A stretch of 64,000 bases of DNA from Glandiceps talaboti (lineage: Eukaryota > Hemichordata > Enteropneusta > Spengelidae): assembly GCF_964340395.1 (NCBI RefSeq), contig NC_135555.1, positions 20,617,447 through 20,681,446 of the forward strand, in the 5' to 3' direction. Made by a program: the position numbers and the translations under genes. Below the pieces are notes generated by a model, which ran no database searches, was not told where the DNA came from, and was given only the letters and a program-made list of their open reading frames with translations. Numbering within the stretch: the stretch's first letter is position 1; each line of letters begins with the position of its first letter. Positions 19,252 through 31,070 of the stretch are shown piece by piece.

Positions 19252-22200
19252 TCCATAAAGCCTAAATTCCAGGGGTCTTGTCATTGGCAGTGAATGGTTA
19301 GACTCTATGTGGTTTGTTATAAAACAGACTCATTGTTTGCTTGGAATCAATACAGGCTGTAAGTTGGTATTAGTCGCCGTATTCAACAGCTTTGGAGCAA
19401 CATATCATAATTTTTTGCTATAAATAAAAAGGAAGTAAAAACACCGAAATAAATGGTTTATATCACGCCCTACAAGGTTGGTTTATTGCCTGGGGTAGAA
19501 TAGTTGTTTTTGACCCATTACTAGAGTGGGTATTAGAGTAGAGTGTAAGATACACCATGTTATTCAGCCCTATCAAGCTTCTAAACCACGACTGTACCAA
19601 ACTGCCCAATATCCTGCACAGTCCAACAAGATTTGGTTGCATCCAATCAAAACATGTTAAATATTTACCTTGGGAATTCTCCTTTCACTCTACTAATGTA
19701 TGTTTTCTGTAACTGTCTTTCCCTGACCAGTGAATCCATTTTTTGAGATGTTTCCAGAGTCCTTCAGAAGGAAATTTAAATAGCTTTGATCAATAGATCA
19801 TTTTGTACATGTAAGAATATAACATAGGTACAAATAAAGTATGCGTTACATTCAATACTGTAAACTGATAAATCATGAAGTCTTCTTTTGTGGAAGAAGA
19901 GACATGAATCTGTCAATGAATGTTTGAAATCATCCCAGGTATGAAGTTAATAATGGAGTAATACACCGTATTCTGGTTCCTGAAGTTTCAGCCATTTGTC
20001 AGGTAATCATCACAAGAGGGCGCACTATATTGGCAGAGTACGTGAGGGCTAAAATTTGTGTCGTTGCCATGGCTTACATGAAGCAGTGAATGAAAGTGTG
20101 TGAAAGAACTCTGAATGTTCATAACAGAGTATTACAGTAGTGGTTAGACATGTTTTGATTACTGGTAGTCACTAATAAAATAGTATTATGGGAACAATAT
20201 AGAGAATGTTTGTAAACTTAGTGTCTGCTGTCTTTATGCTACAATATACTCTACTAATCTGACCCTCACTTCCTGCCAATGGTTTGTGAGCAGCACTCCC
20301 AATGGCCAAACCATGAAATCTTACATCTTTCCTATAACCGGAATATGATGTATTACAATCTATCCTACTGGACTTGTTGTTATTTTGAATGGCAATGGTT
20401 TTCATCATCACATGACAATTCTACTCTGTCAAGTATCACCAACCACCTGTCATTAGATCATCAGTTGGCCTGAAGAAGTGTCCAGGATAGGACGTGAAAC
20501 TGTTGTCATTCAAAACAACAGCAAGTCCAGTAGGATAGATTGTAAGTACTTCGTTATTAGAGACTTGGATCATTTAGCCTAATCTAACATAAACGACTGG
20601 TTTGCATCAATTGACACAATTCAAAATTTGAGGCTGGTTTTCATCAGTTGATGCACAACTTGACAATTTTCTGCTTGCCTTAAAAAATTGTCCTATCTAT
20701 TTGGCAAAATACGACAACATACTATTTTACACTTCAGACTAAGTTCACAACTTTGATAGTAAATTGTAACTTACTTTGCAAACATAAGTAGACCTGATGT
20801 TAATCTGTCCAATCGATGGATTGCTGTGGAATAAGTAGAATTCATAAAATGAAACAGTTTAGGCTGAGGATGGCAGCTAAGAGAATTAAAGGGGATCATC
20901 ACTCCATGAAATAGAGACATTTTCATAAACCATGGGTTCTTGAGAGTCATTTCATGATTTTACATCATCTACAATTACATGTACTTTCAATTTCAGAGAA
21001 GTGATCTTGTGCACGCATAGGGTATCTTTGATGAGGCCCTGTGAATCATGGGAGTCAGTAGAACTAACATATTCATGGTTGAACACTGAATATTCATGAC
21101 TCCTAAGTGCCTATTCCATCAGTGTAAAACATCTCTCATGGATATTCATTGATTGACTTTAAATCAAGTTGATCTTGTGCAGGTATACGGTATCTTTGCT
21201 GTAGGCCAATGGTCACGGGAGTCAGCAGAACTAATATATTCATGGTTGAACATAGAATATTCATGACTCCTAAGTGCCTTCTCCTTCAGTGTAAAACATC
21301 TCTCATGAATATTCATTGATTGGCTTTGAATCACTTACTGTGAAGATTTTTCAGACCATGAACTTTTCCCAGTAGGAATACAATAGTGTTATGACGATAT
21401 CGACCAGATGGATGAACCTACAGATCAATTAGAATAGATATTCAGTTATAATTCGTCAGGAATTTTCTTTTTTTTTTGATGTGAATATAGTTAGTTTTAC
21501 AGATGACAGTTCATTTTGTTGACATCAAATATTCTACGAAAAGCTGACCAAGATAGACACAAATAATTATATTGTTGTTATGGTAGATGACATTAAAGTG
21601 GTCATATGAATGAGCATTAGATATTTATTTCGGACTTTTAATTTATAAAACAATATTATCATGGCGTCCTACTTGAAAAATCAATGTGGAACAACATACG
21701 CCAAATCCTTGCTTGTAACTCAATAAATTGACATTACCATGGTTTCCAAACCTTATAAAAGACACTGTTCAATTTATACAAAAGTTAGATATAAAATTGG
21801 GAACATCTTACTGGAATGGAAGCAGGTTTATTGATAACTACAATGTCATCGTTGCATTCTACAATATCAATAGGTTGTCCTGTCACTGGAGGTTCATGGC
21901 GATGTACTCGACTACGTAGAAAGTCATTGTTCTTCATCACATAGTCCAGACTAGCTTTGGCTCCATTGACGGTTACCATGCCACAGTTTATAGCTGCTTT
22001 CTGTATGAAAAAATAGAAATAAATAAATAAATAGTTTGCTTTTATGAATTGTGACATCCTTCATAAAAACCTAGTCTAGTTCCTATACAGTATCGTTACC
22101 ATTTACACCTCCACTCACAGTCTAGATCCTATACAGTATCGTTACCATTTACACCTCCACTCACAGTCTAGTTCCTATACAGTATCGTTACCATTTACAC

Positions 22201-25200
22201 CTCCACTCACAGTCTAGTTCCTATACAGTATCGTTACCATTTACACCTCCACTCACAGTCTAGTTCCTATACAGTATCGTTACCATTTACACCTCCACTC
22301 ACAGTCTAGTTCCTATACAGTATCGTTACCATTTACACCTCCACTCATAGTCTAGTCCCTATACAGTATCGTTACTATTTACACCTCCACTCACAGTCTA
22401 GTTCCTATACAGTATCCTTACCATTTACACCTCCACTCACAGTCTAGTTCCTATACAGTATCGTTACCATTTACACCTCCACTCACAGTCTAGTTCCTAT
22501 ACAGTATCATTACCATTTACACCTCCACTCACAGTCTAGTTCCTATACAGTATCATTACCATTTACACCTCCACTCAGTCTAGTTCCTATACAATATCGT
22601 TACCATTTACACCTCAACTCACAGTATAGTTCATATACAGTATTGTTACCATTTACACCTCCACTCACAGTCTAGTTCCTATACAGTATCATTACCATTT
22701 ACACCTCCTCTCACAGTATAGTCAAAGTCATTACTCTACAAGTCCTGAGATGCAATTTAAAATTCATCCACAGCTACCCAGGCAGTCATTAACATCATGT
22801 CTTTGTTAATTAATCACAAAATTCTAACCAATAACACAGTCCCTCATAAAGTTAGTGTTTATTGGGGCAGTTATGTAATGTCCAAATATGATATATTTGT
22901 CAGCTCATGATGCTACTTATACACTCTTTACATCACTATAACAGTTGGGGTTCACTGATTGGATGAACAACTTTTTGTGCTTATTGAGGGACATTGACCA
23001 GACATGGTTTAGCTAGAGATCACATTGGCATCCAGACTAAGGGAACCCAGGCAGACTATTTTTTACCAGTAGTCCATTGTCAACAGTTTTTTTTCTTTGT
23101 TTCTCACAAATGGGGGGCAAATATCATACGACACATATGATGTGCGGCTTTCACGTCTGATGAAAAATAACAATACAGGACTCTCTCGAAGCCCTGTAAT
23201 TGGAATGAGTACACTGCAAAAGTGCTATCAAAGATGAAAATGTTTTCGACACACACAGTTTTAACAATGTCTATTGAACTTGGTTGTGATAGGTGTGTGC
23301 AACAAAGATGTACAAACTTTTTGTACAAATAATTTGACCATTAGTACATATGACATAAGTATGACATGTGACATTTTTCACTGTATGACAAATTACTACT
23401 TACATGACCAACTTACATAGTATTCTGGTGATTCTGATCTGAATTCTCGTTTGAAAACTTCATGTAGTTTCAGTCCAATCCATCGACCTTTACAGTGTGT
23501 TGAAAATGTATAGTAGTAAGGATATACCTTACGTAGACCTGGAAGATAATATAAAAGTCACAATGTATAGTAATAGGGATATACCTTACATAGACCTGGA
23601 AGATAACATAGAACTTAGAAGTCACAATGTATAGTAGTAGAGATATACCTTATGTAGACCTGATAGATAATATAAAAGTCACAATTTATTAATTTCAAAT
23701 GTTATAATTATTAATCCTCTAAACTGTAGTGGGTAGTAGTAGTGCACAGAATAAGTGCAATAATCACACTGTCCCTGCTCTAGCTGATACTTAATGGTAC
23801 AATGACAGTGACTGTACTGACAGGTTGCAACCCTTGAAAGGACATAATGCACTCATTTCTGTATGGACATCTGTCAACATCCTTCAGTTATGCTGGTGGA
23901 ACAGTGTGGTCGCAGTCAAGCAAAAATGGGAATAACTGACTAACAAATAATTGTGTGTCAGAGACCAGACTGCTAGTCTATCTGCTAGACCTCGGATGTT
24001 CTTTCGATACAATACGACACACGACCGAACATCGCTATCGAGGATGGAACATCGAGGGGCTTGTAAAAATAACCACCAATGCCTTAACTGAAATGTGTGA
24101 ATGACAATGTCTACACACTCAAAAAACTCACAATTACCATAAACTGATAAGACATAGTAATGACGTAATGTGTTTGTCAACACCTGCATGCAGAGATTCC
24201 CCACCATAGGTTTACCATGGCATTGTCTGAACAAATCAGGAAAGCAATTGAACATGGCAAAACAAAACTTTCGCTGGACATACATGCCCTCCAAAGAAGT
24301 AACATCGGCGCTGTCTATTTGGCAGACTGTGTCAAATTTGTTGAAGAAAAAATTGGAGGAAGGAAGATGCCTAAGGTATTATAGAGGTCATAGGTTATTG
24401 AATATATTAACGTATATATATGCATACATGGCCCAACCCACCGCTTAACGTAATCTCAATGGAATGTCCGGTCTGAAAATGACATTTGCTTGACTATTCG
24501 TGCAAAGCCCTCACTGCGAACTTTGTTCGCTTATGGCATCGGAAAAAAGGCCCAAACATCTAGCAGCAAGACTAGATAGATATCTACATGTACTGTCCTT
24601 CAGCTAAAAGAGGATTAATTTGAGATACAAGTACAATCTGCTAAAAAAACCACCAGGCTGAGGTGAGCCAATGAAAGACAGCTTGCAATGACAAAATTAG
24701 ATAAAAACAACATATGTACAACTGATAAATAAAACAACAACAGGAACCTTTGATGTAGGTTTGCATGACACTTTTTATCAGTTTGTTTACATCTGTGGAA
24801 GTTAAAATGTAGGTAATAGTCGTATTCCATTATTATAATGTGTAGTGTTCTAATAGTTATGAGATTCAGGGCTCTTGTGGTGTTTATAATTTGATAAGTT
24901 TAATACTGACTTTAATTTTACATTGTATGTCTTTGCATGAAACATCTGTGCAAGCAAATACAACACTCTTTTTTTTTCGTGGGTTGTATGAGGAGGGTTT
25001 CTGTTTTACCATGGTCTATTTGCCCATGGATGTAAATTGTGACAATGCAAATCATGTCAAATGTTTTAGCACATCTGCTCAGCCTCAGGTTCATATCTAT
25101 ATACTTACCATTATCCATGTAGTAACTTGTTTCCTTGTACATATCTTCATTAAAAAACTTGGTTTTCTTTTGAGGTACAGCTACTGGAACTGAATTTGAT

Positions 25201-25708
25201 GATTCACTGGTACCCTCCTAGATTATGAAAAAAATACTTAAATTTTATTTAATGGGGGAATGAGAAAATGTAAAGATGTGTTTAGAGGTATTTAAAAGGT
25301 GAAGGCTCTGTTTACAGTATACGTAGAAAGAATATGATTTTGGGAGAAAACACTTATTTACAAAGTAAAACGAGTTTAATATGAGATGGAAAGAAAAGAA
25401 TGTGTGTATGAATCACAGTGTTTCCATGATGAACATACATATTGTTATAATTTACAAAGGTTCACCTGAGTGTCTTGACGGTTTCGTCTTCTTCGTTTAC
25501 GGGCTCTTCTTCCCTTCGCGACATCACTGGACACAGAACTTGTGCCAATACTATCGGCAGAGTGAACACTTTCTGTTTGTTCCTGGGCCTTGGTACTGGT
25601 AGTGGTAGACATGGTGGTTTTTGAGCGCACACTAAACAATTGGTCCACGCGTCTCCTAAACGGCAATTTTGATCCGTAGGATACAAACGTGAAGAAAGAT
25701 GTTCTCAT
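16119..25708 (-). CDS. RPUSD2: RPUSD2-type RNA pseudouridine synthase, complete
   Basis: RluA-family pseudouridine synthases convert uridine to pseudouridine in RNA. Exons 5'-3': 25708-25466, 25217-25109, 23538-23417, 22000-21812, 21417-21339, 20823-20775, 19761-19669, 19195-19059, 18421-18276, 17298-16747, 16196-16119. All have GT-AG borders and phases join to 598 residues. Key parts: the N-terminal R/K-rich stretch; [19 protein letters not shown]4-like [13 protein letters not shown] (159-171); [36 protein letters not shown]; catalytic HRLDRLTSG (250-258, nucleophile Asp253); second motif [10 protein letters not shown] (family usually GRTHQIRVHL). The C-terminal [18 protein letters not shown] and [15 protein letters not shown] tail is specific to RPUSD2. 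Residues ~390-545 are acidic low-complexity sequence with ~8-residue repeats (VTANREAG type). The upstream ATG adds 32 Arg-rich residues resembling a mitochondrial presequence; initiation at 25612 is also possible. Head-to-head with GINS3. Confidence 0.95.
17320..17690 (+). repeat. Dispersed repeat family C, copy 2
   Basis: It begins with CTATACAGTATTGTTATGAT and TTTACACCTCCACT (one unit of the 46-bp minisatellite). It continues with AGTCAAAGTCATTACTCTA, TTCATCCACAGCCACCTA and GTCCCTCATAAAGTTAGTGT, and ends near TTGGCATCCAGACTA. It lies in the RPUSD2 intron between exons 9 and 10 (17299-18275). The rest of that intron shows nothing recognisable. Confidence 0.75.
18646..18860 (+). repeat. Dispersed repeat family A, copy 2
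   Basis: CTCAGCCAAGGAAAC, GAGTAACCTAAGGGGCCTT, TGTCACTACGAGTC, CATGAGTATTTTT and CTGAATGAAGAAA match copy 1 at 1984-2200 in order. It lies in the RPUSD2 intron 18422-19058. Confidence 0.55.
19213..19252 (+). repeat. (AATC)n microsatellite
   Basis: About nine AATC units, one interrupted by AACC, in the RPUSD2 intron just upstream (in gene orientation) of the acceptor for the exon ending at 19195. It does not reach the acceptor. Confidence 0.85.
20995..21335 (+). repeat. ~170-bp tandem duplication in RPUSD2 intron
   Basis: Two adjacent copies, about 21000-21165 and 21170-21335, share GATCTTGTGCA, GGTATCTTTG, GGGAGTCAG, ATATTCATGGTTGAACA, ATATTCATGACTCCTAAGTG and CAGTGTAAAACATCTCTCAT in the same order. 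The second copy runs right up to the exon at 21339. Identity is high, so the duplication is fairly recent. Confidence 0.85.
21594..21735 (+). repeat. Dispersed repeat family B, copy 2
   Basis: Same order of words as at 3545-3720 (AAAGTGGTCATATG ... GTAACTCAATAAA). It lies in the RPUSD2 intron 21418-21811. Confidence 0.55.
22070..23040 (+). repeat. Dispersed repeat family C, copy 3, with 46-bp minisatellite (~14 copies)
   Basis: Tandem 46-bp units (AGTCTAGTTCCTATACAGTA, TCGTTACCATTTACACCTCC, ACTCAC) run from about 22070 to 22725. They are followed by the same ~300-bp body as at 17320-17690, ending near TTGGCATCCAGACTAAGG. The array differs from the other two copies mainly in unit number, so it expanded after the element dispersed or was carried as a variable internal array. 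RPUSD2 intron 22001-23416. Confidence 0.85.
23500..23700 (-). repeat. Tandem copies of the 5' edge of RPUSD2 exon 23417-23538 with its acceptor
   Basis: Read on the minus strand, TTATCTTCCAG|GTCTACGTAA and GGTATATCC, the acceptor and first coding bases, recur upstream twice at ~55-65 bp spacing, near 23578-23600 and 23645-23668. Copies carry the variants CTTCCAGGTCTATGTAAGG and CTATCAGGTCTACATAAGG. Both retain an AG that could act as a decoy acceptor. The open frame is not preserved through the upstream copies. Confidence 0.75.
24217..24384 (+). CDS. Short unidentified open frame, 55 residues, antisense within RPUSD2 intron 2
   Basis: An ATG in fair context (TTACCATGG) opens a 55-codon frame with balanced, protein-like composition: [13 protein letters not shown], then [18 protein letters not shown] and [13 protein letters not shown] that could be a splice acceptor (GCATGCAG, ending near 24192) precedes it, and CCTAAG|GTATTA at 24370-24381 could be a weak donor. 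It may therefore be an exon, a complete micropeptide, or a fragment of an unrecognised gene or element. The family is not recognised and the frame is on the strand opposite RPUSD2. A 136-residue minus-strand frame overlapping it (23884-24294) has Cys/Phe/His-rich composition and looks like its shadow. Confidence 0.25.
   Translation: MALSEQIRKAIEHGKTKLSLDIHALQRSNIGAVYLADCVKFVEEKIGGRKMPKVL
24385..25108. other. RPUSD2 intron 2 remainder, nothing recognised
   Basis: AT-rich intronic sequence with short open frames lacking family signatures. No repeat family seen elsewhere in the window was recognised here. Confidence 0.4.
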
Positions 25709-25942
25709 TCACGGACAACCTTTTGAATTTCTGTCATTGGTTCAACGAAAAGCATTATTTTTCACTGAATGTTTTGCATTCGCGATTGCATGCCTTCCGA
25801 AGGAGGTCGCCATTGAAGGTCAGAGGTTAGAGTTCACGACGGGTCACCTTTCCCAGCATTCAAATTTGGCGGCGGATTTCAAGATTTGTGACGACCATGA
25901 CAACTTTTGATCGTCAAAAATAACAGAAGACCGTTCGAAACC
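25709..25942. promoter_or_regulatory. Bidirectional promoter between RPUSD2 and GINS3
   Basis: Only 234 bp separate the two outward-facing start codons (330 bp if RPUSD2 starts at 25612). Visible elements: an inverted CCAAT box (CATTGGTT near 25736), an E2F-like TTTGGCGGCGG near 25865-25875, and scattered CpGs. There is no TATA box. E2F control is expected for a GINS replication gene from knowledge of the family. Shared control with RPUSD2 is inferred from the spacing. Confidence 0.6.
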
Positions 25943-27688
25943 ATGTCTTCAACAAGTACCGCGTACACTCGCTATGCTAGCACCGCCGAGAATTATTTCA
26001 ACATCGAAGATATACTGGCGACACAGGAAAGAATTCCTTCAAACGTGGAACAATCGATTCTCCGACTGGGATTTCTAGATCCTAGTTCCGACAACAAAGA
26101 CATCCAACCTGGGACAAAACTAGATCTGCCATTTTGGTTGGCTTCATCGTTGTGTACTCGAAGGCGGAGAATTGTCAGCGTCGATATACCCAAATATTAC
26201 AAAGACACCGATCGAGAGATTCTAAAAGCAGATGCGAACGTTGTAAATTTACATAAATATGGACCTTTTTATTATGCATTCGGAACTAAGTTGTTGCATT
26301 TTGACAACCCGGAAGTAAGGGATGTGGCTGAATCATTGCTACAGGTATGTGTGGAACTACAATATCAGAAATATCTATGAACTTATCAATGTCAAGGTCA
26401 ATATGCATTTATTTATATCACAGGGACTTGTAATATTACTTTGTGTGAGTGGATTTATATAATACTTTTTATTGATTTAATAAAGTATTGCCAACATCAT
26501 TGATAACGTAATCACTCGCACAAGAATACATGTTCCTGTGATTAATATGCTATGAGAGGTTACTGATTTTGAAGAAACTGGAAAATTATATTATCTTTTG
26601 ATTTCCTAATTTAGAGGGAATAAGTGTATTTTAGCCCTAGCCTTGTTTTGTTCCAAGCTCATTTGGCTGAAACAAGGTTTTTTTTTTTTTTTGAGAAATG
26701 AATTTGCCATGAAGCCTAAAAAAAATGTGTAGTTCCGGTTACACTCAATTTTAGAATAGGTGGGGTAGTTTTGTTAGATTTTTTATTTTACTTTCCTATA
26801 CTTTTCTCCATGTCATGATATGTGAGTGTCTAGTTCAAGTTTTCCAATGTTTTTCCAAATGGTCTCTCTGTTATTTATTTCTTCCTATCAGATGTACAGC
26901 CATTACAGATTGGTAGAACAGTCTTATATTGCCCTTTTAAGTTGATATTAGTTTCCCCATCCACTATTTCTCATGAGACTTCCCAATTTTTGCGATTTTA
27001 TAATTTTTTTCTCGAAAAAGTAAAAAAAAGTTTCAGGTCGGCAGTGAAAAACTAGGTGGGTTCGGGTAACTGGAAGCAAACAATTATTTTTTTGGGCCTG
27101 ATCGTTCACTCTTGGGACATAATTTGTTTTTTTGACATGATAGTGACAGACATTTCAACTCTAGCCTAATGATAACAGAGACATAGTAACGCACATAAAG
27201 TATTGCTATTCTTTTGCAATGCTGTAGAAATAGTTTCTGCTGAAAAAAATACACATCATGGACTTCTAATCATCACTATGTCTCTTAAATTGAATTGTTT
27301 TCTTTCCAACTGATAAAACTTGTCTACTTCTACATCTCCACTGTGCTCAGTATAAATTGGTATCTAATTTGAATAATTGTATTTCAGCTAAAATGTTTTG
27401 TATGTTCATACACCCATTTTAATGTAATTATCTTGGTTACCTTTTCAGACATATACATCACGTTTTCGTAAAATCATGGACTCATCCCAGAATGCTTACA
27501 ATGAAGACACAACACACTTGATATCCAAGTTAGATGAAAGTGAACGTTCTGTGTTCAAAGCTGGACAGTGCGGACTTAATGACTTTCAACGCTGGCAAAA
27601 ACGACAAACACTGAAAATAACCATGTCAGAAATGGTTGCAAATCACAAAAAGAGGAAACGACAGGAAATGGAAAAGGATACTGAGTAA
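25943..27688 (+). CDS. GINS3: GINS complex subunit 3 (PSF3), complete
   Basis: GINS3 is one of four subunits of the GINS tetramer, which joins MCM2-7 and CDC45 to form the replicative CMG helicase. Two exons, 25943-26344 and 27449-27688 (stop TAA), join in phase 0 to 213 residues; human GINS3 has 216. Start: CCATGT at 25943, with purine at -3. Segments matching the human protein in order: ENYFNIEDILATQERIP; KLDLPFWLA; RRRIVSVDIPKYY; ADANVVNLHKYGPFYYAFG; LLHFDNPE; then across the junction FRKIMDSSQNAYNEDT; GLNDFQRWQ; and a basic tail HKKRKRQE. The single intron (26345-27448) carries a pair of inverted dispersed repeats. It is divergent from RPUSD2 with a short shared upstream region. Confidence 0.97.
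26685..27115. repeat. Inverted pair of repeat family D in the GINS3 intron
   Basis: The left part (about 26685-26800) reads GCCTAAAAAAAATGTGTAGT, TCCGGTTAC, then TTTTAGAATAGGTGG. The right part (about 27005-27115) reads the reverse with AACTAGGTGGGTTCGGGTAA and TTTTTTTGGGCCTGATC. Together they look like one element of about 430 bp with long imperfect terminal inverted repeats. Related single arms occur at 28905-28990, near 54700-54790 and at 61125-61200. Confidence 0.5.
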
Positions 27689-27806
27689 CTTGGCTCAAGT
27701 AACATAAATTCTCATTAGATAAATGGCATAAATTTGCATATGATTATCCATCAATTTTCATTGGCTAAATTACAGATAAATTTGCATATGGATATGCATA
27801 TATGCA

Positions 27807-27812
27807 AATAAA
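27807..27812 (+). promoter_or_regulatory. Candidate polyadenylation signal of GINS3
   Basis: AATAAA 119 bases after the GINS3 stop codon, directly after an ATGCAAAT octamer, and the first such signal on this strand. Confidence 0.6.
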
Positions 27813-30800
27813 AGAAAGATATTGCCACTTAGGTTTTATCTCTTTTGTTATGAAAAAACCTCTTGCAAAATGGTCATATGCATAGAATTATTTGAACTTT
27901 ATTCTACATACATGTATTTAAGCTAAAATATGTACACAATTTGTTTATGAAAGGACAACATTTTTGATGGTCACCTGCAAGAAAGGAATGAGTCAGTATG
28001 TTTTATCCTATCATAAAACAAAAAATCATATTTTTTATTTTCATTTGATATTGCATGGTGTTAAAATTTACTAGTCCTGTTTTTCCCAAACTTGTATTTT
28101 TTTTTTGCATTTAAACTTTAGCAAGTAATCCCTGGTAGGAAGTGGATTGAGTTTACGTGCATGTGTGTTTTGAACACAGAAACACTATAATGTTCCAACC
28201 ATTTTACAATGAATTATCCAAACTGTTCACATATCTCAAAATTCATGATGTTCTGTTCAGGTAATCTGGATGTTATTGTAACTCTTGGTACCTGCAAAAT
28301 TTAGCATTTTACCTCATACTAGAGGGTCGAAATAGAACAAGATGGTCGACTTACTCTCTGTACTTGCAATAGCATTTTACCCTATACTAGAGGGCCAAAA
28401 TAGAACAAGGTGGCTGAATTATTCTCAGGCTAGGCATGCCTATAGTACAGACTCAGTAATGCATGTGTAGCGCGTGGAATAGAAGTTATGGTGTCGACCT
28501 GGAAATATTTTTATGACAAACCTAGGTGGTAGAATTCTATTGTAAGTACTGAGAATTGAATGGCCAAACATAATTTTATATTTTAATGAAAGAATTTGCT
28601 GGGGCAACAATTGTGAGACGGTTCTGGTAGCAGAAGTACGTCTGTTGTAATGAGTGTTACTTAGGCAAAATTAATAAAAAAAAGTGTGTTTCTGAGAACC
28701 CCATTGACCCTTATTTACGCCACTGACCCTAAACATTTTTGTAAACATTTAAAACAAAAAAATAAGAAATTTTGTGCCTTCTTGATCTTCTTGTTTTCTT
28801 ACCTCAGTGATGCTTGTACATATTTCATCAAACTATCACCAAAGAGATGTTCTGACTGACATTTCATTTGTTTTTGGATGGAAGTAATATTTTTCAAAAA
28901 GATAAAGTAAAAAAAATAAAATCATCACCTACCTACTCTAATCTCTCAGGCCATGTTATCGGAAACACACAATTTTTTTCACTGCTTATAAACTAGAATG
29001 AGATTTATCATTTTTTATGTTTTACAGAATTATTGTGGCGAGAATTACCATAGTTACTTGTCCTAATTACCATAGTTACTTGTCCTAATCAATTCTGGTC
29101 GACAGTATGTATATATATGTAGATGGATTAATTATAATTTCACCAGACATTTCTGAAACTATGTCACACATTAAATAAATCTTTACCTTGCTCAAATATT
29201 GAATAAAATATACAGTCTATTCTCATTTAGTATTGATACTAAACTTATTTCATTTGATTTTGCAGTGACAGGTTTATGTGGAAATTTATTTCTCACATTA
29301 CCAAGATAATAATTGAGAATCATAAACATGTACTTTGGCTGTAAATTTTCCTCTAGGTCGTATAAGAAATCAATGTGTGTTAGTTTTCAACCTCTCCATA
29401 CACACTGCAGCAAAGTGAGACATTAGCCCTGTCCTCATTTGAAAATTTGAATCAGTGTTAAATTGAATGAGAGTCGGTTGTCTATGGCCAGTCTTCACAT
29501 GCACTACCTGCACTAAAACTGGTTTAAAGTGATTTAGTTGAATTAGTTTGAAACCACTTCAGTTGGTGACTGCTGGTTTTGAACTAATTCAAAGTAAATT
29601 GGTCGGAAACTGACGCAAAAAGGAAAAAGTGAATGAATCGATGCAAATCTATTGATCAGTTTTCTTATGAGAACATAAACCGGTTTCAAACCGATTTAGC
29701 AGAATCAATTCAGTTCTTTAATTTCTTTTGTACTAGTTTATGCTAGGCTGAGTGGTTGTTCGGTGTGATAATAACCCAGTAGATAAGAGATAAGGCCAGA
29801 AAAAATAAAAAAGCTGTTCAACGGGCCCGACCAACCCATATTTTTGGCATTTCAATATATTGTTTTTGGTGATGGTCAATATATCCTCATGTGAGCTTCG
29901 CTTGCCAGTAAAATGCACACTTTGTTTCAAAATTAAGGAGATTCCTTATATTTTCTGAATAATACATGTAACAATATACATTGGAGTCAATTCCAAATTA
30001 TATCTTGTACAGTGGTTTACCTGACTCTGATGATGCATACAAGAATGAACAGATTAAATTAAGCTGTTGCATATCCAAAGGAATTGAGCAAAAGTTTACG
30101 ACCTTGGGAAGGGGGCTGAGCAGTCATTAGGTCATTAAAATTCTGATAGTCCGAAAGTCTTGAAATGTTTTGTTCTATATTCAGGATTTTTTGGAACCAA
30201 ATTAAACTTCAGAAGTAAATTACCAAGTGCACATCCACAAAACATCTTTCAGCTTTGGCACAACAAAATACACTTCTAGATAATATCATAGCATAATTGT
30301 GTTTCAATTCTGGTATTTTAATACCATATTCAAGCATTTTAAGACTTTAAATTATGTCTATGGTTTGATATTTTATGCCTCGAAATGGCCTACATTGTCT
30401 TACTTTCAAAAATATTTTCATCTTTGGAGTTGTCTCCTTCCAATCAGTAGCAATCATGGTGATAATTGTCTTTCTCCCAAAACAAGATGGAAGGTGTCTG
30501 GCTAAGCACTTCCATGTACATGTATAGGTTAGAGCTCATTATGAGACATCTCCTTATGCATATGAAATCCACATCCTTTGTAAAGTAATCTCGTTCGGAC
30601 AATTCTTGTAGTTGGTTATCACTGTTATTTTAATGCATCATTGTACCGTAAAATTGTATATCTCCACTGTAGTGTAGGTGACAGAAGGGGTGGCTAAAAT
30701 AATGTTGGAGTTTCATTATGCAGGTCTGTATATTTTTTGAGATGAGAGGGTGAGAGAAGCTACAAAATTTGTTAAACCGTAAATTGTGTACATTTCCTAA

Positions 30801-30915
30801 CTGTAGAACTGATGGAAATCGATTGCTATGCAGACAAATTGCAAGAGATAAAATCAAATTGACTATATAAATCTCAACCTGAAATGTTTTGCTATCATTT
30901 TCACCACAAAAGTTA
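27813..30915. other. Gene-free interval between GINS3 and coactosin, left part
   Basis: No gene was recognised. It holds a ~68-bp direct duplication at 28304-28430 (AGCATTTTACC, TACTAGAGGG, AAATAGAACAAG words twice) and one arm of repeat family D at 28905-28990. A diffuse region at 29490-29740 has repeated GGTTT-AAAC words that may be an old MITE. Confidence 0.45.
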
Positions 30916-30929
30916 ATCATTCAATCGAT

Positions 30930-31070
30930 CAGTCAATCATTCATTCATTCATTCATTCATTCATTCATTCATTCATCCATCCATCCATCCATCCATCCAT
31001 CCATCCATTCATTCAAATAATTAATCAATCAATAAATCGATCGATCGATCAATCAATCGATCAATCAGTT
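30930..31070 (+). repeat. Compound ATTC/ATCC/AATC/ATCG tetranucleotide array
   Basis: Runs of CATT, then CATC-type and ATCC repeats, followed by AATC and GATC-rich interruptions. It lies in the same gene-free interval. Confidence 0.9.

Noticed and set aside
23884-24294. 136-residue minus-strand frame
   Set aside because: Composition is Cys/Phe/His-rich, no family or splice sites are seen, and it is antisense to a more protein-like short frame.
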